NCBI GenBank assembly: GCA_026770025.1
Contig: JAMXDE010000005.1
Location: forward strand, 868,001 to 932,000
DNA length: 64,000 nucleotides
DNA from: Craspedostauros australis
Taxonomy: Eukaryota > Bacillariophyta > Bacillariophyceae > Mastogloiales > Achnanthaceae
Direction of reading: 5' to 3'
Positions 10,602-22,066 of this stretch are shown here, piece after piece. Position numbers and translations under genes: made by a program. Numbering within the stretch: the first letter of the stretch is position 1; the number at the start of each line of letters is the position of its first letter. Under the pieces are notes generated by a model. It ran no database searches, was not told the origin of the DNA, and saw nothing but the letters and a program-made list of their open reading frames with translations.

Positions 10602-12781
10602 TTACTTTGAGAGCACATCGATGCCCCAATTGAGGTACGCGCGGAAGTACCGGGCCGATGCCAACGGCAGATCGCGTGGCACTCCGACTCGATCCCGCAG
10701 GTACTCCAAACATGGCACTATGGTGGCTGGCGACGTCCCGCTGGCACCAACGACGGACAGGAGCAACTGTTCATACTCAGCGGATGGCACGACGTTCTTG
10801 TCCTTCTCGGTATCCATCATGGCCTGACACACAACACGCAGCACAGCGTCGACCGAACCTTGCACGGAGGTATCCGATTCAGCGTAGGGATCTGCTAGAT
10901 CTGCACCGAAGCTCTTGCGGGGGTTCTTCGATCCCTGCGGTCCACCGCGAGCGGCGAATTTGGATATGTTGTTGCCGTTGGAACTGACCTTCCAAACGGC
11001 CATGTGACGAGAGGCGACGTGGAGAGACTCCGCATTGTCCTTGGCTGTGCTTTCGAAAGATTCGTTCTCATCGTATTCAATGTCGACTGCATTCAAGACG
11101 CACACTGGCAGGGGCAATCCTTTATAAAGTGGTTGCAATGGATCATCGTGCGGCATTGGGAGTCTCCAGGATGAATCATCCTGTGCCAGCATCAGGAGGC
11201 GACATTGAGTAAGGTAGAGCATGGAAGCAGTGTCATCGTAGAGTTCGTAGATAAGCACATAGGAGTTTGGTGTGGTTGTGAGACTCGCGTAGCACAAAGA
11301 TACGCACGAGTAGAAGCAGGCACGATGACAAACACAGACAGAATCGCGCACACACGCACACACTGCTTACCTTTCCAAGAACAGTCTTCGAGAACTGAAT
11401 GCGATCCTTGTCGAAACCACCGTCGTAAGCTGTTTGGTGTGTGATGTACAGCGCGAGCAAAGTGGTATGGCCAGCAGAGCCGGCACAGTTGCAAATGGAA
11501 TAGATCCAAACATTGGGGTGAAATGATGTTCGTCTGTTGGTTGACGAGCGTGGACAAGCATTGGATGGAATATAATGGTACACTTCAAGTACTCTTATAA
11601 GTCTTTCCATGGGCACATGCACATCCTCACCCAAGCATTCAAGCACACACGCGCATACAGACATCACCAATGCCATCACATCCATAAAAAGCTCATCACT
11701 CACCTGGGCCGTACTGCGGCTCGATATTGAGAACCGTGGAGTAGTAGTCACCCTTGAATGCCAGGAAGTACGGCTTACGATCGAAGGCATCAAGCCACCT
11801 GATCAAAGAATCCATACCCCATTTGGAATCACGCAGGTCCAACCCCTTCCAGAAAGCACAGCTCGCCAACATCCGTTCGATGTGCGACGCGAAGACGAAA
11901 TCGATCATCGTTGGGTACTCCTTGCCGAAGAACCATGGTCCTTCGGTGTCGGCCAACGCGCTGTCCACCTTCTTCATGCAATCCATGAACCCTTGCATGG
12001 AACCGGACATGGCTTCGCCGCCACCTCCGAAAAGGTTCTTGATCATATTGCCACCAACGGCGGGCAATTCAGGCCGGAACATCAGCGTGCACCACCACGA
12101 GAAGAGCTCTCGCTCCAACCGCGCCAGCTCTGTGTACTTTTTCTGTCCGGAGACATCGTTTTCATCTGGCATCATGGGCCGGTACCCATCCTCCGTTGGA
12201 TGCCAACGATCCAGTAGCTCCATGATGACGCTTGATTCGGTGATGACCTGCCCTTGCACTTCGATGGCTGGCAGCAACCCGTTGGGGACCTTGCGCAAGA
12301 ACTCGCGTGGCTTGTCGCCGTACGATCGCATGGGGACCAGATCGATCTGCAGCGGCACCTGCTTCTCCTCCACTAGGAGCATCGTCTTCTCGCAATACGG
12401 ACACCATCCCGCATGATCACGGAACAGAGTGATGGCAGGCTTCTTCGACTCGCTGAACTTGGAATCGAACAAACGCATCTTGTTGTGCACGTTGGGCGAT
12501 CCGCGGCCCTTCAGACGCTGCTCCGCATCCTCGTTGAGCGCCTTTCCGACCGCAGTCTGTCCGATCTGCTGCGTCAGGTCTTCCCAGGACACAACCGAAG
12601 TGGCGCTGCCGCCTGCGCCGCCTGCCGATGAAGACATCTGAAGCTTGCCAATGCCACGATCGTTCCACGATTGCGACGAGGTGAATCCCAACGTCTCGTC
12701 AACGGCTGACAACAGTACCAGTATGCTCAATCTCATCGCGCAGCCTGTGGTCCGCTGGACTATGTGTCGCATCAACAACAT
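10602..12781 (-). CDS. Glutathione S-transferase with long C-terminal extension
   Basis: Three exons: 12781-11704, 11429-11371 and 11180-10602; the joins keep frame and give 571 aa. The N-terminus has a hydrophobic stretch, so targeting is possible. The thioredoxin-fold GST domain (about 115-200) has the active motif CPYC at 127-130, followed by NGLLPAIE and a cis-Pro region. An alpha-helical GST C-domain occupies about 235-350. The C-terminal part carries KFAARG and LADPYAE, which match the extra region of a plant chloroplast-type GST family. Exons 2 and 3 were joined by reading the match: exon 1 ends QYGP, then AYDGGF, then DDSSWRLP. CPYC resembles glutaredoxin-like (omega/lambda) GSTs, suggesting thiol transfer or dehydroascorbate reduction rather than classical conjugation; this is inference. 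A TGACGTCA palindrome lies about 220 bp upstream. Confidence 0.85.
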
Positions 12782-13241
12782 GCGCTACGATTGCAAGGAT
12801 CGTATCGTACGGATTGGCAGAGTATGGTGGTTGTGTCGCACCGTGGATGCGCGGTGCGGGCTGAGGATCTTCTTGTTACGCAGGTGTCGCGTCAGCGTCA
12901 TCGTCGCGATCGTGGAGGCAATTCGTCGCAGATCTTCCTTTCTCCTTCGCGGTCACGTGTTTTTCATTCTCCATCATTGAGTCGCTCTGGTCGAATATTG
13001 TCTGACGTCAGTCGAAGCAGTCATATACAACACGAACACAGCATTGTATGAAAACAAAGCTAGATAAATGAATGTAGTTCATCTCACTGACTATTGTTTT
13101 TCCTTCAATGCACATCACTCTGGAGGCTTCTCTATTTTCCATTCTTGTTCTCCACAAGCCAGAATAGAGGAGATCAGATTAATCCATGGGGGGCATGTTA
13201 CCATCGCAACCATCTCTCATTTGTCGTTGACCTCGTCGGGC
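12782..13241. other. Intergenic region upstream of the GST gene
   Basis: This 460 bp is the presumed promoter of the minus-strand GST gene and the 3' flank of the YchJ-like gene. Apart from one TGACGTCA palindrome I see nothing definite. Confidence 0.6.
13003..13010. promoter_or_regulatory. TGACGTCA palindrome (candidate bZIP/aureochrome site)
   Basis: A perfect 8-bp palindrome 222 bp upstream of the GST start codon. TGACGT is the core reported for aureochrome and CREB/ATF-type bZIP binding. Function here is inferred from sequence and position only. Confidence 0.4.
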
Positions 13242-13973
13242 TCAATTGAGCACCGTATCTTCCAACCCAGATTCGCCGGAACGAACCTCGCCGCCAGCGT
13301 AGCTCCATGATCCATCGGTCAAATCTTTCAAGAACCTTGACTTCTCTGAGATCACAGTCTCCTTACCCTCCAGGCCATCCTCCGCCAATCGTTGCATGGC
13401 CCTCAGCACCACCTCGAACGCCACATAGCTCTCATTCTCATCCTTGCCCGCCTCTTCGTCCGACAGCACGTTCAGCTTGACGAAGTCGTAGCTGTCGAAC
13501 ATGCCCTCCTTGTCCAGCGACTTGGCCCAGGCGACCTTATCCGTCGTGAAATCTCGACATTCGGGATGCGTCGTGCGTTGGACGTATCCGATGTTGCGGA
13601 AACGAAATGCGGAGTACCTGGATTTCAGCACGTCCATGGAACGTTGGCAGGTTTGTTCGCCCAAGTGGAATGGACGGCAGCAGGCTTCGTACGTTTCGCC
13701 GGAACCGCAGGGACAAGGCTTGGACAGATCGTCGGTCGTGAACCGTGTTCGTAGACTATCCAACACCTCCGCATGGGTCGGCGGCGCCGCGCCGAAGCCT
13801 CTGATGGTGCTTGCGGTGGATTTCTTCTTCTTCTTGCTGCCCTTCTTGGCTGCGAAGGCGATCACGGTTGGTGCTGTTGTGCTTGCAGCTGCCACAACTG
13901 GAGGTAGCGACTCCAACAGTACAAGCAGCGAGCTGCATAGCAGCGCGACAACAAGCTGAAATTCATGCTTCAT
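13242..13973 (-). CDS. YchJ-family SEC-C/NTF2-like protein, probably plastid-targeted
   Basis: A single exon of 243 aa from the ATG at 13973. Residues 1-35 form a signal peptide-like hydrophobic stretch ending in VIAFAAKK. The Ala-Phe junction followed by a Lys-rich segment fits a heterokont bipartite plastid presequence. A SEC-C metal-binding motif (CPCGSGxxYxxCC) follows near residue 85. The YchJ middle domain (NTF2-like) continues to the C-terminus, with the typical SRYSAFRxRNxxYVxRTTHP sequence. The bacterial family (UPF0225) has no established biochemical role, and zinc binding by SEC-C is known from related proteins. A bacterial-like protein with a plastid presequence suggests endosymbiotic origin, but that is inference. 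Confidence 0.88.
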   Translation of the reverse strand: MKHEFQLVVALLCSSLLVLLESLPPVVAAASTTAPTVIAFAAKKGSKKKKKSTASTIRGFGAAPPTHAEVLDSLRTRFTTDDLSKPCPCGSGETYEACCRPFHLGEQTCQRSMDVLKSRYSAFRFRNIGYVQRTTHPECRDFTTDKVAWAKSLDKEGMFDSYDFVKLNVLSDEEAGKDENESYVAFEVVLRAMQRLAEDGLEGKETVISEKSRFLKDLTDGSWSYAGGEVRSGESGLEDTVLN

Positions 13974-14391
13974 GGTTCCGCCGTTGTGATTATTGGATTG
14001 ATTTGTTGCACTCGTATGAGTATGAATGAATCGGGCAGGCCAATGGAAGATTCTGATGAGACGGGCGTATTCTACTCCTGCTTGTCGAGATGTGATTGTC
14101 AAGGCGAAATGCCATCAGTGTGCTTTGTTGTGGTCTGCGCCCAGTGTCCCACGTGGGATGATTGGCATCGGCGATGTTGTCATCGTTGTTCTGCCGCAAC
14201 CTCTCGTTCCTCATGTGGCCATCATCCGGTCCCGTTTGAATTTTGGTCGTGCGAAGTCTTCTCTCACTTTTTCATCGCGCAAGCACCAGGAGAGGACTAC
14301 TCCTGGAACCTCCTCGTCCAACGTACTCGCAGGAGGCTATGGATAGTGTATGGCATTCGACTACGTACATGCATAATACAATAGGAGCTAC
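13974..14391. other. Intergenic region
   Basis: Promoter side of the YchJ-like gene and 3' flank of the PPR gene. I see no coding or repeat signal. Confidence 0.55.
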
Positions 14392-16974
14392 TCAAATGAT
14401 GATGCGGACCCGCCTCTCGCCTTCCCTGCGCTTATCGTTCTGATTGTACTTGCTGCATTCCACTTCCAGCAAGGATTCGTATTGCGCGACAAGACCGAGC
14501 TGCGCCAACGCCTTCAGGACGGGCCGCTTATTGCCTTCCTGTTTGGCCAATTCCCGCGTCTGGCGCTTGCCGGATCGATAGCAGCTCAAATCGATGACGT
14601 TCGGCTCGATACCTTCCTTCTGCATGGCGTAGACAAGCCTCAGTGCGATTTTTGGCTGCTCCGCACGTCCGCAAACATACAGCAAACCCTGGTAGGCGGC
14701 GATCAGGTTCTGCGACTTGCTGCGGCGGACAGATTTCGGTGCGTTGGCCGTGCGACGTTCGCAATCCAGACAAGCAAAGCGAATCTCAAGCTTCCAGGAC
14801 TCCAGTGCTGTCTTGATGTCGTCGCCGAAGCAACGGAAGATGGCATTGATGAAACGCCCATCAGCCGCAATACCTTTGCTCATGGCACTGCGAAACAGCT
14901 CCAACGCGACGTACGCGTCCGTGCGTCCGTACTGGACTGCGGAGGCCACTGTGCAGTAGGTTTGAGAATTGGGACCCGGCATAGTGCTGTCGGGGCTGCT
15001 CATGGTATCCAGCACTGACATGGCGGCGACAGAGCACTCCTGTCCGTCCACGATATCTGCCATCGTCGTGGATCTGCGGGTGTTGGAATGACTACCGCCC
15101 TCCTTGTTTTCGTGCTTCTCCAGGGCCGCAAGCAACGGCGAGTTGGCAATGTTGAGAACTGGATTGCCTTGCTTGGCTCCGCTCGCCAATCCGACGAGGA
15201 GGCTGTTGTACGCTCTCGAATTGGAGGAACGCGAAGAGAACGAGTCAAACAGGACGCATGAGGATTCCGGATCGCCCACCCTTCCATACATCGCCATCGC
15301 GGCACGCACGGAGGAGGGCTGCAAATCATCCTTGAAGTGCAGGACCAGATCCGTCAATTGATGCGAACTGTCACACAAGGTCATCAACGTGCTGATGGTG
15401 TACTCATCGGGCTTGATGTCGAAGGCCAGCATGCGATGGTACAGGCCCCACGCTTGCTTGCGGTACTGATCGATCACCAACATGCTCATATCTCGGTCCG
15501 GGTCGCCCTCGCGGAGCTCCGACACTTTGGAGTTGTGGTATTCCAACTCGTCGATGTATGCCTTCATGAGGATGTTGAATTGCTTGGCATGCGGGCGGAC
15601 CGATACGGAGATGGAGCCATCTATGCCATGAGGATGTTGATTCTGGTCTGTCTTGTCCCCGTTCGTGCCGATGTACCTTTCGAACAATTCCTGGGCGGCG
15701 GCGAGCTCGTGGCATTGTACGAGGTTGAACAGGAACGCGGAGAAGGCATCGCAAACGAGACTGGGCGACGTTTGGACGATGAAGTTCTCCAGCAAGATGT
15801 GGAGTTCCCCGATGCGACCCGTCTGCACCAAGGGAACGATAACAATGCCGATGGTGTATCGATCGGGTGCAACTTGCGGGCTGTCCTCAATCTCTTGCAG
15901 CAGCTCGAGCTTTCTTGCCGAGTCTTTCGTCTTCATGATGGTATTGTAGGTGCAGATATCAAATTGCACGGCATTGGCGTGCATGGTCTCCACGACCTGA
16001 TTGACCAAGGTCGCGTTTTTCGTGCGCACGGCCGCGCCCAACACCGTGTTGAAAGTGGCGCCGTCCGGCTTGATGTGATAGGTCTCGTAGGCGACGTTCT
16101 TGTTGAGCAGGTTGGCAGCCGCACCCAGCCTCGGGTCGTCCGGCGAGTCGCAGTCTTGACACAGCGAGGCGACGTAGACGTTCATGGCAACCGGGTGCAG
16201 TTGCTTCTGCGCTTGCTTGGCGACGGCTGCCAGTTTTTGCAGCATGGATTCCAGGTCCCCGTGATTGCCGGATTTGCGCAGCAGCTGCAGAACTGCCGAG
16301 AAGGCTTCTTTGGATGGCAGGTTGTTTTGCTTCAGCATCTGTTCGATGAGGAGGACGGACTCGCGCCTGAGACCGCACAGCGTCAAGGCCTTGACGACGC
16401 GCTCCTGCACTTCTACCGACTCCGTCCTCGCAATGTCGAGGTCCATGATGGTGCGAGCAATCTGTGACACCTTGTGTGGATTCGACGATTCCGAGATGAG
16501 ATCATACAAGGGCCTCATCAATTCGATGGAACCCGTGATGCTGGTATCCAACCGATCAATGGAATCGACCACACCACGCAGTTTCCATTGCACGGTCTTG
16601 CGTTGCTTATTCATCTTTCTTTGCCACGAAAGCTGCACCCTTCGATTCTTGCTGGTCTTGTCATCTGGATTGCGCTGCCTTCTGTTCTTTTGACCATTCT
16701 GGCGTTCCTGTTTTTGTTTCTGCTGCTGCGCTTGCTGGTCATTCTGAGTTGCCGAATGTAATCGGAACGAGAGAATGTGAGTTCTGTCTTGCGTTCGTCG
16801 CTGCTGACCCCAGAGCATACTGGTGTCGACATTGCCGATGTTGCGAATGCACGTCCTGGCATTGCTGCTCGCTGTTGATTGGCTTGGGGAGCATGGTGCA
16901 TGCTGGAATGCCAGCACCTGGTGATGTTGCAGAAAGTGCAGGGCGGAAAGTGCCATCAGTGCGAAGCGAAGCAT
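14392..16974 (-). CDS. Pentatricopeptide repeat (PPR) protein, probably plastid-targeted
   Basis: A single exon of 860 aa starting at the ATG at 16974, which gives a signal peptide (MLRFALMALSALHFL) ending at VLAFQHAP, a plausible plastid presequence junction. The open frame extends further upstream, but that part is Ser/Arg-rich and not conserved-looking. After a very basic, Gln-rich segment come degenerate PPR helices. Clear repeats include KPDGATFNTVLGAAVRTKN, DICTYNTIMK, KPDEYTISTLMTL and GLLYVCGRAEQPKIALRL. PPR proteins bind organellar RNA and control its cleavage, editing, stability or translation. No SMR, DYW or other catalytic tail is visible, so it is P-type. RNA target unknown. Confidence 0.88.
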   Translation of the reverse strand: MLRFALMALSALHFLQHHQVLAFQHAPCSPSQSTASSNARTCIRNIGNVDTSMLWGQQRRTQDRTHILSFRLHSATQNDQQAQQQKQKQERQNGQKNRRQRNPDDKTSKNRRVQLSWQRKMNKQRKTVQWKLRGVVDSIDRLDTSITGSIELMRPLYDLISESSNPHKVSQIARTIMDLDIARTESVEVQERVVKALTLCGLRRESVLLIEQMLKQNNLPSKEAFSAVLQLLRKSGNHGDLESMLQKLAAVAKQAQKQLHPVAMNVYVASLCQDCDSPDDPRLGAAANLLNKNVAYETYHIKPDGATFNTVLGAAVRTKNATLVNQVVETMHANAVQFDICTYNTIMKTKDSARKLELLQEIEDSPQVAPDRYTIGIVIVPLVQTGRIGELHILLENFIVQTSPSLVCDAFSAFLFNLVQCHELAAAQELFERYIGTNGDKTDQNQHPHGIDGSISVSVRPHAKQFNILMKAYIDELEYHNSKVSELREGDPDRDMSMLVIDQYRKQAWGLYHRMLAFDIKPDEYTISTLMTLCDSSHQLTDLVLHFKDDLQPSSVRAAMAMYGRVGDPESSCVLFDSFSSRSSNSRAYNSLLVGLASGAKQGNPVLNIANSPLLAALEKHENKEGGSHSNTRRSTTMADIVDGQECSVAAMSVLDTMSSPDSTMPGPNSQTYCTVASAVQYGRTDAYVALELFRSAMSKGIAADGRFINAIFRCFGDDIKTALESWKLEIRFACLDCERRTANAPKSVRRSKSQNLIAAYQGLLYVCGRAEQPKIALRLVYAMQKEGIEPNVIDLSCYRSGKRQTRELAKQEGNKRPVLKALAQLGLVAQYESLLEVECSKYNQNDKRREGERRVRIII

Positions 16975-18179
16975 GGTGCCGATGTGCTGCGCTGCTGCGG
17001 ATATCTTTGACGAGGTGTTTGGGAGATGATGGCAGAGTCCTGTCTTGCACGTAGAGAAACTGCGTCGTCCAACAGGGTGCTCGGACGATGAGGGATGAAT
17101 GGAACGAGGTATTCCAAGAGATGCTCTCTTGAGTTGTGTGATGTTGACGATGCTGGTCTCTTCTTCGCTTGTATGGCATAGTGCCATTGACGTCTCAACT
17201 CTCGCTCTGTGCATGCTCCCTTCCTTTCCTTCCTTTCCTTCCTTTCCTTGCCTTCTGCTTGTTCGTCCATCTGTTTTCGTGGTTTTCGTTGTTTTCGTGG
17301 TTGGTGTCTTGATTGTGTGGTGATGGATCGCGATTGTGGACTCGTTTCATTCACGTTCTGGTTTTGTGGTTGTTGAAGTTCCAACTGATCGATTGGGTCA
17401 CGAGCAAACTTGATTCGCTGTGCTTCGTTTTTGAGCTTATGAGCACACCCAAATCCACAGACAAGCATACATGTGCACACGTGGCACGATCGTGCACAGA
17501 CGTAGCAGTCACGAGACGTCGCGCGACAACAACAACAACAAGACACACGGATGAATGAGGGCATCTGACGTCGTTGCGCGTCGCGCCAGATGGACAACGG
17601 CGGGGTTGTGTCAAAAATGCACCACAAAGGAAGCACGTTGGCCATCACCAATCACCAATCATCATTCATCATTCATCAACCAACACACACTTCTGTTCCA
17701 TTTGTGCTGCAACGCTTCTCTCTACGCGAGAACACAGGAAAAGAGAGTGTTGGATGCCACCATCACCGACCACTGTGCAAACACTTCATTGTCAACACCA
17801 TCGTCAATGCCATCACCAACGTCATTGGGGACGCCACCAGCATCGACATACATGTGAGCAATTGAGCATCACACAGCCCCTCCTCCACCATACAATAGGA
17901 TTCTGTTCTGTGAGTTTCAATCCAAGCCCAAACCCAAGCCCAGAGCCCGCCCATCACAAGAGCCAAGGTCCTCCATCGCTCTCTCTCTCTCTCTCTCTCC
18001 CTCTCTTTGGTTGACAACAACATCAAGAGCAACAGAAAACAACCTTGCGACGAGCATCGCAAATCGCAAATCGCAAATCACATCAACGCTCACACCGAGC
18101 CTCATTCGTTGCTTGCCAGTACGCACAGAAGAACTTGTCACGACCGGCTTCAATCTCGCATCCAGTGCACTCGTCCATC
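16975..18179. other. Divergent promoter region between the PPR and aureochrome genes
   Basis: 1.2 kb between head-to-head genes. It contains a TTCCTTTCC-type pyrimidine repeat near 17220-17250 and a CT run near 17979-17999. A near-palindromic TGACGTCG lies at 17566-17573, about 600 bp upstream of the aureochrome. I see no convincing exon. Confidence 0.55.
17979..17999. repeat. CT dinucleotide microsatellite
   Basis: About ten CT units in the aureochrome 5' region, roughly 180 bp before the start codon. Confidence 0.9.
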
Positions 18180-19619
18180 ATGGCGACTCCCAACGACACA
18201 GGCACCTTAGATGTCACAGATTCGGATGATCCGCTCCCCATGTTTCAGATGTCAGATCCTGTAAGTTTCATTCTCTCTCTTTCTTGCTTGCACGGGGAGA
18301 TGCTTTGTTGCATTTCATTTCATTGCTTCATCACACCACATGTTTGGGTGGATGGCACGATGGACGTCACAAACGAGAATGCTGGGTCATACGCGTACTC
18401 GTGCGTTGCCTTGCACTTCGGCTCCATTCCATCTCACAAACCTTCAACGAATCTGCGTTCCACCCTTACTCCATCCATCCAAACCACGACACACTACAAC
18501 ACACTACAACACTGCACACGACTATCCTACACATCACGTGCTCCATGATCACAGGCCGTCCAGCAAGCATCGGCCGCCAATCTAGATCTCGATGACTTGT
18601 TCGTCGACTGCTACTTCGATGTGCCGGGTTTTCCACAACCAGCACCTGACGCAGCACCGCAGGCGCCACCAGTCACACATAACGCGATTTTGGCCGCACC
18701 GGCCGCCACTCCGGTTGCTGCAGCCACTGCCGCGCCAGCCGTCGCAATCGCAGCAGCCACACCTCAGACCGTCGCCACAGCTGCAGCCATCGTTGCCACT
18801 CCTGCCGCCATCACAGCCGCGCCCGCGGTGGCACTGCCAACCCAGGCAACCAGCACCGAGCCAGCCCCCGACACGACCACCAGCGAAGACAGGAAACGAT
18901 CGGCCGCGGATGCAGAGCTCGGCCTGGACAAGCTGGAGGACGGCAAGGAGCTCACCGACAAGCAGAAGCTGGAGCGACGAGAGCGAAACCGGGAGCACGC
19001 GAAGCGAAGCAGATTACGTAAGAAGTTCCTCCTCGAGAGCCTGCAGGAGCAGATCCACGGACTCCAGGAGCAGATGGAGAAGCTGAAGGCCGCGCTGAAG
19101 AGGGAGATCCCGCACAAGGCCAGCGCCATCATCGAGGACGTCTGTGGCAACAAGGACAAGTACACCCCGCTGCCCATGCCCAGCGGATTCGGTCCTGTCA
19201 AAACCCTCATGGAACCCGACTTCCGTCTCATGTCGGCGCTGTCCGGATCGCAGCAGAACTTCGCCATCAGCGACCCCACCCTCCCCGACAACCCGATCGT
19301 CTACGTCTCGCAGGGATTCCTCATGCTCACTGGCTACACGCTGGACCAGGTCCTCGGTCGCAACTGCCGCTTCCTGCAGGGTCCCGGCACCGACCAGAGC
19401 GCCGTCGACGTCATCCGCAAAGGCATCAACGAGGGCGTCGACACGTCCGTCTGCCTGCTCAATTACAAGGCCGACGGCACGCCGTTCTGGAATCAGTTCT
19501 TCGTGGCGGCATTGCGGGATGCCGAAAACAACGTGGTCAATTACGTCGGCGTTCAATGCGAGGTGTCCAAGGCCGTCGTGGAGAAGCACATGGGGGATAA
19601 GAAGAAGCGCGGTCCATAG
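18180..19619 (+). CDS. AUREO1: Aureochrome: blue-light receptor transcription factor (bZIP-LOV)
   Basis: Two exons: 18180-18260 and 18555-19619; phase-0 join, 381 aa. An acidic N-terminal segment (DLDDLF) and a long Ala/Pro/Thr-rich region could serve in activation. The bZIP domain follows at about 160-215, with a basic region containing NREHAKRSR and a heptad zipper. The LOV domain (about 253-360) has GRNCRFLQG, with the flavin-adduct-forming Cys at 298, then NYKADGTPFWN and NYVGVQ. The effector-before-sensor order is the hallmark of aureochromes. Blue light forms an FMN-cysteinyl adduct and promotes dimer formation and binding to TGACGT-type sites. All key LOV residues are present, so it should be photoactive. 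The LOV sequence is closest to the type-1 group as I recall it; the subtype is less certain. Confidence 0.93.
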
Positions 19620-20216
19620 GGCGGAGACACTGTACCACAGCCGTACATAGTACTGAAGTACCCGTACAATGCAAGCAAAGCAAGGCACAGCGAAGAATGT
19701 ACTCTATGGCATCGTGTGATGGTACAAGTGCAATCCAGATGGTGACTGCCTCCGAGTACCTACAAGAATGTAATGTGTTTGGCATGCTTGGTGGAATGCT
19801 TGATGAACGAGGGTAATCGGAGAGGTGTGGAGCGTTGTGAATTCCAATAGAGTACTATTAGGACACGCTCTAGTTTTCTGCATGCGTAGCATTGTGATGG
19901 GCATTGACGAGTTGGTGTTGGTTCGTACGATTGTTGCGGACTGGTATCTTTTGCCGGCGTCAGACAACATGATTGGCCGTTACTCTTGATTTGACACCTC
20001 TCTGTCGGCAACCGAGAAATTCGACCAACACCGCGGAAGACTCGAACCACGCTCTCCCACCGTTACTACTGGTGGTGGACAACGAGGAGCAACCCAGTCG
20101 GCCAAAGATACGCAAAGCAAGGCAGACCACAAACACAAACGGACGCCACACCATACTATACTCCACCACATATTATATTGCACAACGTTATCACACAAGA
20201 TAGTGAACGACTGAAG
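19620..20216. other. Intergenic region between aureochrome and LrgAB copy 1
   Basis: About 600 bp holding the aureochrome 3' end and the presumed promoter of the transporter gene. I see no ORF or repeat of note. Confidence 0.55.
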
Positions 20217-22066
20217 ATGAAGTTCAGCGCCCTCTCCATCATGGCCCTGGCCTGCATCGCCGTCGGCCTTGCCTCCACAGCTGAAGCCAAGAGCGCATCG
20301 GCCATCCTGCCGGCCAGCCAGCGAGCTTCGGCATTCCGCAAGCAGCCCTTGAAGCACGATGCCTACCGAACGTCCAGCAAGGCCAAGAAGCAGGTAGATG
20401 AGACTGAAGTGGACCCGATCGCTTCCGCCGCATCCTGCCGAGGCGGCGCCGTCTCGCACAAGGACGCCATCAGCGGCGTCATCATCATGACGCTGATCGA
20501 GCGCATCACCAACAAGCTCTTCAAATCGAACGGAATCAGCTTCCCGTCGCAGCTCGGTGGATGCATGATCCTCTTTGCGTTCCTGCTCCTGGCGCAGTTC
20601 GTCAGCCCGGGATTGGGCGACACCATCTTTGACAGCCTCAGCCCAGGAGCCGCCTTGCTCTCCAAGTGGCTTCCGTCCCTCTTCGTTCCGGGTCTCGCCA
20701 TGCTTCCGCTCGCGCCGTCGATCGGGAATGGCTTTGAGGTATGTGCAACATTCTGCTACATTGTTGGCATGCATTAGATGCATTGCATGAGACAGTTTGT
20801 ATATATATTCCTCGAGCATTCTATTCAGCGTTGGGTTTGCTGCTCCTGGAATTGCTCTCTGCCGTGGTTACATTGCACCACCCTCATTCTCAAACCCCCT
20901 GACCAACGTACCTCTCCGTTCATGCAATCGCATTCGTCCGTTGAACGAACGAACGAACCAACCAACCAACGACCAAACCGGCGAGGTCATCATCGTAATC
21001 GCCAATACATCATTGCGCCATTGCACAATTGCATCACTCATATCCGCGCTGCACAAAGATTGGGAAAGCTCTGAGCGTTGTGGTGCTCGGGTTCCTTTAC
21101 TCCCTGTCGACCGTGGCATATTCCGTGCTCTTCCTTCGCGCAGCCCAGGGCAACCTCAAGAAGGGTTCTGTCAAGCTTGGTGGCAAGGGAATCGCCTCGA
21201 AGCCATACTCCGAGAAGGAGTTCAGCACCCTCATCAAGTCCAGTCTCGTCATGGGAGCGCTTTTCCTCGGATCGAAGTTCTTGTTGGACGGCAAGCACAG
21301 CACGCCGCTTGGAACAGCCTTCTTCATGCTCGCTACATTCGCCAGCTTCGTCTGGGGAGCACGCCTCCCGTCAGACTTCGTCAAGGTCATCCATCCTCTC
21401 ATCACATCCACCGTCGTGGTCTGGGGTGTCATGCACGCCGTGGCCCTCATCACCAACACCAAGTTCCTCACCGTCCTCAAGACCTACAAGGTCGGATCCC
21501 TCGACCTCGCAAAGACCGGCGCTGGTGACCTCCTCCTCTTCCTCCTCGGGCCATCCGTCGTCTCGTTCGGCCTCGCCATGTACAGCCGCAAGAAGCTGCT
21601 CAAAGAGAATCTCCTCATCGTCCTGTCGGCCGGCCTGATCTCCAGCGCCGGAGGTCTGTTCGGCACTGCTGCCTTCGTTCGCGCCATCAAGCTCGGCGGC
21701 AAGCTCGGCCGCTCGGTGCGTCTCTCCGTCCTGTCCCGCAATGTCACCACGGCCCTGTCCATGGCCATTGCCGAAATCATCGGCGGAGACATCTCCATCG
21801 CTGCCACGGCCGTTGTGTTGTCGGGAATTATCGGTGCCACCTACGGACGCAGCATCCTGTCCTCCATGGGCATCTCGGACCCCGTCACGCGAGGACTGGC
21901 CGTCGGAGCCGCCGGGCAGGGCCTTGGAGTGGCTTCCATGGCCGGCGAACCGGATGCCTTCCCATTCGCTGCCATGTCCATGGTCCTCACCGCTATCATG
22001 GCCACCAGCCTCGTCTCCGTCCCATCCATCAAGAAATCGCTCACCAAGCTTGCGACTGGCATGTAA
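20217..22066 (+). CDS. LrgAB/PLGG1-type plastid glycolate-glycerate transporter, copy 1
   Basis: Two exons: 20217-20738 and 21059-22066; phase-0 join after NGFE, 509 aa. A signal peptide (MKFSALSIMALACIAVGLAS) is followed by a basic presequence-like stretch. The first half is LrgA-like, with several membrane helices including the PGAALLSKWLPSLFVP region. The second half is LrgB-like: GDLLLFLLGPSVVSFGLAMY, SRNVTTALSMAIAE, and GQGLGVASMAGEPDAFPFAAMS. This fused LrgA+LrgB arrangement is that of plant PLGG1, which exchanges glycolate for glycerate across the chloroplast inner envelope in photorespiration. The same role is likely here, but substrate specificity is inferred. A tandem paralogue follows 622 bp downstream with its intron at the same site. 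Confidence 0.9.

Noticed and set aside
15337..16467. 376-codon plus-strand ORF
   Set aside because: It is the antisense of the PPR gene, whose minus-strand protein shows clear repeats; the plus-strand translation has no domain.
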